From Artemisia argyi (Eukaryota > Streptophyta > Magnoliopsida > Asterales > Asteraceae), in the NCBI GenBank assembly GCA_030686995.1, contig CM060704.1:118832042-118896041 (forward strand): a DNA stretch of 64,000 bases, given 5' to 3'. Made by a program: the position numbers and the translations under genes. The notes below the pieces were generated by a model. It did no database searches and had not been told where the DNA came from. It saw only the letters and a list, made by a program, of their open reading frames with translations. Positions 60,299 to 64,000 of the stretch are shown piece after piece; position 1 is the stretch's first letter, and the number at the start of each line of letters is the position of its first letter.

Positions 60299-60523
60299 AT
60301 AATAAAAGCCTTCTTTCAAAATATACGCAACGGACGTCTCACGTGTCTTGCCAAAATCTATATTTATTTTACGACTTAATGCTTGTAAATTTTAGTTAAT
60401 TTAAATTATGTTCTGATCATATTTACTTTACGAGTAGTTAATTAAAATTGACATTTGCAAGGTGTTAGTAGCTCGTATGTTGCAACTGGGCTAAAATAAT
60501 TTTGTTATCATAATTTATAAAAG

Positions 60524-60667
60524 GGGTATTTACATATATCCCCATACACATATCATTATTTACATATTTTCTCAACTTTAATAGCCTTGTATATCATGCA
60601 TTAAAAACTTGTGTTTGGAAAAATATGTAAATATTGATGTGTACATGGGGATGTATGTAAATTCCCC
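60524..60667. mobile_element. Small Mutator-type MITE (9-bp TSD)
   Basis: The 144-bp unit is almost wholly an inverted repeat of about 50-bp arms: GGGGTATTTACATATATCCCC at the left and, inverted, GGGGAATTTACATACATCCCC at the right. A perfect 9-bp direct repeat, TTTATAAAA, flanks it (60515-60523 and 60668-60676). Part of that repeat is palindromic, so the exact boundary could move by a few bases. Confidence 0.75.
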
Positions 60668-60676
60668 TTTATAAAA

Positions 60677-62032
60677 ATTTGATTCATTAGATTTTTAGTT
60701 TCTCTTATGTTTTATTAAACCAAACTCAGTTGAGGATATATGGAAATAATCCTAGCAAAGATATGTGAATGTTACAAAACGATAACAGTAAAATTAAACA
60801 GCTCAATAATAGTAGAATGATAAATAATAATGAGGTGAGATGTTATCATTTTATCGGATCTAAAGATGAGAGTTAACAAGTTATAGACAATGGCGATAAC
60901 TGAAACAGTAGTTTTGTGAGTTAAATACCACATTTTATAGTGAATTGATTGGTTTTTTTAAATTTGTTGGACCTGCTGATAGTTGAAATCAAGTTTAGTA
61001 ATAATGTAATATATAATTTATATAAACATATGGTAGAAAGTAAAAGATGGTGTAAAATTATAAAGTTAAAAGTGAAAATTAAAGTTGAATAGTAATGAGT
61101 AGTAATTTATTTATAAATTGATATTAAGGAAAGATTTTAGACAAAGAATATCATTTTTTATCGGTTGATGCACTTTTCTCTTTAGAAAAAAGCACATACA
61201 ATCCATCATTTGTGGCACGTAGGCTAATAAGAATGACTAGATTGGTAAGAAAATGAGAACATAAGAAAAATATAAAATGTTTAGAGGACAATCAGGACAT
61301 CAAAATTATAATTGTAATGAGGTAGTTTTATCCATGCTCTGCTGTGGGACGTAGGGTTTTACGTTATTATTATATTTAACTCAATTATCGTTTCTGAAAT
61401 CGATAGATAACTTAAGGATTGTGTCTATAATCACAGGTGTTCGTTACACAAACAATCCCTAGATTTAACATAGGAACGGTTTTTGTAATCGCAAATAGCG
61501 AGAGAGATTTTTATTTTTCTATTTATTTAAGGACTTAATTTTGTAACACATGCAAACCAGAGGGACATTTATGTATTTTTGTATTATACAAACAGTCCTT
61601 AGATTTAACTTATGAATCATTTGTTTAATCAAGAGTAAAATAGTAGGGACCTTTTTGCAATTTTTCTAGAGCTATGTTTGTAATTGTAAGTAAACCACAT
61701 GGACAATTTTTTGTTTGATGTTTACTAAACAGATGCGGTTTTCTAATAAGGTCTTCACTCTTCACATTCAGCTTGAGTCCAAATCAAGCGCGAGCTATCT
61801 CTCAGTTGTTTATAGATCTAAATTTATACATGATCATACAAAATTATTGAAACTAACAATTGTTATAAAATAATTTGTCCTTAAGAACTAAAACAAAAGC
61901 ACATGAAAACTATTAGAACCTATCGCTTAACAAAGTCGGTAAATAATCCATACTCTTTGAATTGAGATAAGCTTATAATGTATGTACATATGTAAATAAC
62001 ACAAATGAAAACAAATGTTTATAGAATGTAGC
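60677..62032. other. Intergenic, no gene seen
   Basis: AT-rich spacer. The stretch near 61400-61720 repeats ATTTAAC...ACATAGGAAC and TTTTTGTAATCGCAAA words twice in varied form, a probable old repeat. No coding sequence. Confidence 0.5.
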
Positions 62033-64000
62033 TTATATGAGCTTCATCCTATTTGGAATTTGTATGCCTGCCCTTTTCAAAAGTTGCGCAGAAGCATGCT
62101 TTGCCATCGAAATAATCTCGCCCTGTTTTGCATAAGACAAGTTTTGTTAACACAATGATATTTTTTCTGCATATAGTAGAACAATGTCCATTTATATAGC
62201 CAGGTGCCTAACTGACATGGCCATATGGGTAATGAAACTATGATACCTCGTCAACGTTCATGATTTTCTGATTCTTCATGATCCAACGGCCATTGCACAT
62301 AACTGAGTCTATATTTTCACTTCGCAAGCAATACACAAGGCTCGAGATACTGCATTTATAAAGCAAACAACACATACAGATATAAGAAATATAAAAGAAC
62401 AAAATCTTATTTGAAACATAAACATATTTGGTGTTTACTTATAAGATGATTAGGTCTAGAAAACGACTACGTCTTATAAGGATGAAGAAGTTTAAACAAA
62501 ATTCAGAAGAGGCGTTGGAGTGTTTGGAAATACAAGATTTATGCAAAAGTGTTGATAAAGTATATACCAGTCATGAATTGGAACCATTGACCACGAGGAC
62601 GGATTGATTACAATCAAGTCAGCCTGCCGAAATATGCATAAGAACAACATTAAAGCCATGAACTATAGGGGTAAATAAGTACTTTTAGATATAGGTAGTC
62701 AGGTCGAGCAATTTAGTAATATAGGGGTCAATTTGGGGTTATATTTTATCTGATATATAGGGAAGTTGGTCAGATAAAAATAACAGCTGAGAGAAGGGTC
62801 AAAGGGGTTGAAGGTCATCCAAGGTCAATTTGTATTGCACACAACTTGCTAGGTCGTTCTTATTCTCTGATTTACATTACAATTGTAATGGTATAGTTTT
62901 TGTGATAAAAAAATCTGCGCATTTCTTAACAACAATAAAATGAGAAAAAATAACCAAAAAGTGTTGGCTCAACCCAACTCAACCTAGCCTGGCCCATTTT
63001 GAACGATATTAGAAAAGCCATTTCCAACCCGATCCGTTTTGTCCATTACCCAACCGGCCCATCTTACCCCCTCTAAAGAAACCAACCTTTTTTCCAACTT
63101 CAAGAGATCCTATCTCGTTGTCCCAAAGTACTGCCTTTGCACCATTTACAGTCGCCATCTTCAGAATAGATTCAGCAGGAAGAGCTGTAGGATCGGTAGT
63201 CCCATTTTTATAAACTTCTCTCCCTTTGTTGATCAGAGAAGCTAGGTACATCACATCAACTGTAAAAGAGTAACTAATTTTATTATACTAAATAAAAAAT
63301 AATCCTATTTAAAAAAAAGAAAACATACCTATGCTCATTCTGTTGTTTGACGGTGCTCCATCTGTCCCCAATGACACACAAACATCAGCATCAAGCATTT
63401 CCTTAATTGGCGCAAACCCAAGCATGCGCATGGCAGCAGCAGGACAGTGAGACACCTTAACCCCAGAATTAGAAAGAAACCCAATCTGAAACACGTACAA
63501 GATAGCAATGAAAAATTATACAATCCAAAACAATACACTTACAATTTCAGCACTATGCTGTAAGTTAGTAAGTCGGTTAATAGTGAGAAGTATGCAGCCT
63601 TGATAAAAAGGATTACCTCGTTTTCATTGACCCAAACAGAATGAGCTGCAAGCAAATTGCTTGTCAAAAACTTTATTTTCTCGAGATATGTAACTGTTCC
63701 ATGATCAACTTCACGAGTTTGCATGACAAGATCATTCTCAAAAGGTATCTCTGCAACATGCTATTGTTTGAAAAAAGCAGGCAATAAGAATCCGAGCTTA
63801 CAAAAAATAAACATATTGAATCTGTTCAAAAACTTAGTTAGGAAAGAGAGAGACCATGTGGATTCCAGTTTGTAGTTCTTTTGCAGTATCTCTTGTTTCT
63901 AGAAGCAATTGATCAGTTGAGTTCATAATCTGTCTAATCCCAAGCCATATTCTTATGCGTCCATCGGCTGTATCATGGTACTTCTTGTGCAATTCCTTTT
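62033..64000 (-). CDS. Amidohydrolase, MTA/SAH deaminase-like (3' part, 7 exons)
   Basis: The minus-strand exons are >64000-63855, 63760-63617, 63485-63329, 63259-63087, 62623-62568, 62349-62247 and 62122-62033. All introns have GT..AG ends and the phases fit. Visible blocks: [14 protein letters not shown] with the metal-binding Hx[31 protein letters not shown] with a metal-ligand His, and [17 protein letters not shown] with the catalytic Asp. [35 protein letters not shown] and a C-terminal [10 protein letters not shown]...[10 protein letters not shown] follow. These are the signatures of the TrzA/AtzA-type amidohydrolases that include methylthioadenosine/S-adenosylhomocysteine deaminases; the true plant substrate is not settled by sequence. 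About 270 residues are present. The N-terminus, with the first HxH metal pair, lies beyond the right edge. No lesion is seen. Confidence 0.9.

Overview
This is a piece of a plant nuclear chromosome. The genes are plant types: a cis-prenyltransferase, a FAR1-related protein with eudicot-like exon structure, and a plant amidohydrolase. Most of the window is LTR retrotransposons and DNA transposons in AT-rich DNA with microsatellites. The gag-only Ty3/gypsy proteins resemble a family I know mainly from Asteraceae, so I suspect a daisy-family species; this is an inference.

Left part (1-13.2 kb). A tRNA-derived SINE with a 17-bp target duplication and a probable mitochondrial insert precede an apparently intronless cis-prenyltransferase gene (3456-4280, +). 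A four-exon FAR1-RELATED SEQUENCE gene follows on the minus strand (5617-11555), most like Arabidopsis FRS11. Its flanks and introns hold several MITEs with readable ends: 4994-5369, 5993-6311, 9995-10420 and 12205-12455.

Middle part (13.2-57.7 kb). I read this as one nested transposon block. The outermost layer is a Mutator-like element (13229-57745) with about 185-bp inverted repeats and a 9-bp target duplication (8/9 match). Two elements landed in it. One is a hAT transposon (14982-47190, TIR TAGAGGTGGCAAA) whose transposase is cut into three pieces. The other is a copia-type, gag-only LTR element (48990-57318, TSD AACAA). The hAT holds a small non-autonomous LTR element (15769-17817, TSD TCTCC), a three-LTR tandem array of a gag-only gypsy element (19721-33738), and a full-length but damaged Athila-type gag-pol element (34108-44720, TSD TAAAC). 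The copia 5' LTR was split by a reverse-oriented LTR-plus-PBS fragment (49377-52411, TSD TACAG). Removing each insertion with one target-site copy lets the interrupted sequence continue, which supports the order of events.

The gag-only gypsy units and the Athila element share near-identical LTRs, leader and about 2.4 kb of 3' sequence, but carry clearly different gag regions. This looks like an autonomous element with a chimeric dependent partner. Both LTR types carry repeated TGACGgCGTCA motifs just upstream of the TATA box.

Right part (57.7-64 kb). Duplicated repeats, a tRNA-Arg(ACG) gene followed by a 47-T run, a small Mutator-type MITE, and the 3' seven exons of an amidohydrolase gene of the MTA/SAH deaminase-like class (minus strand, running off the right edge).
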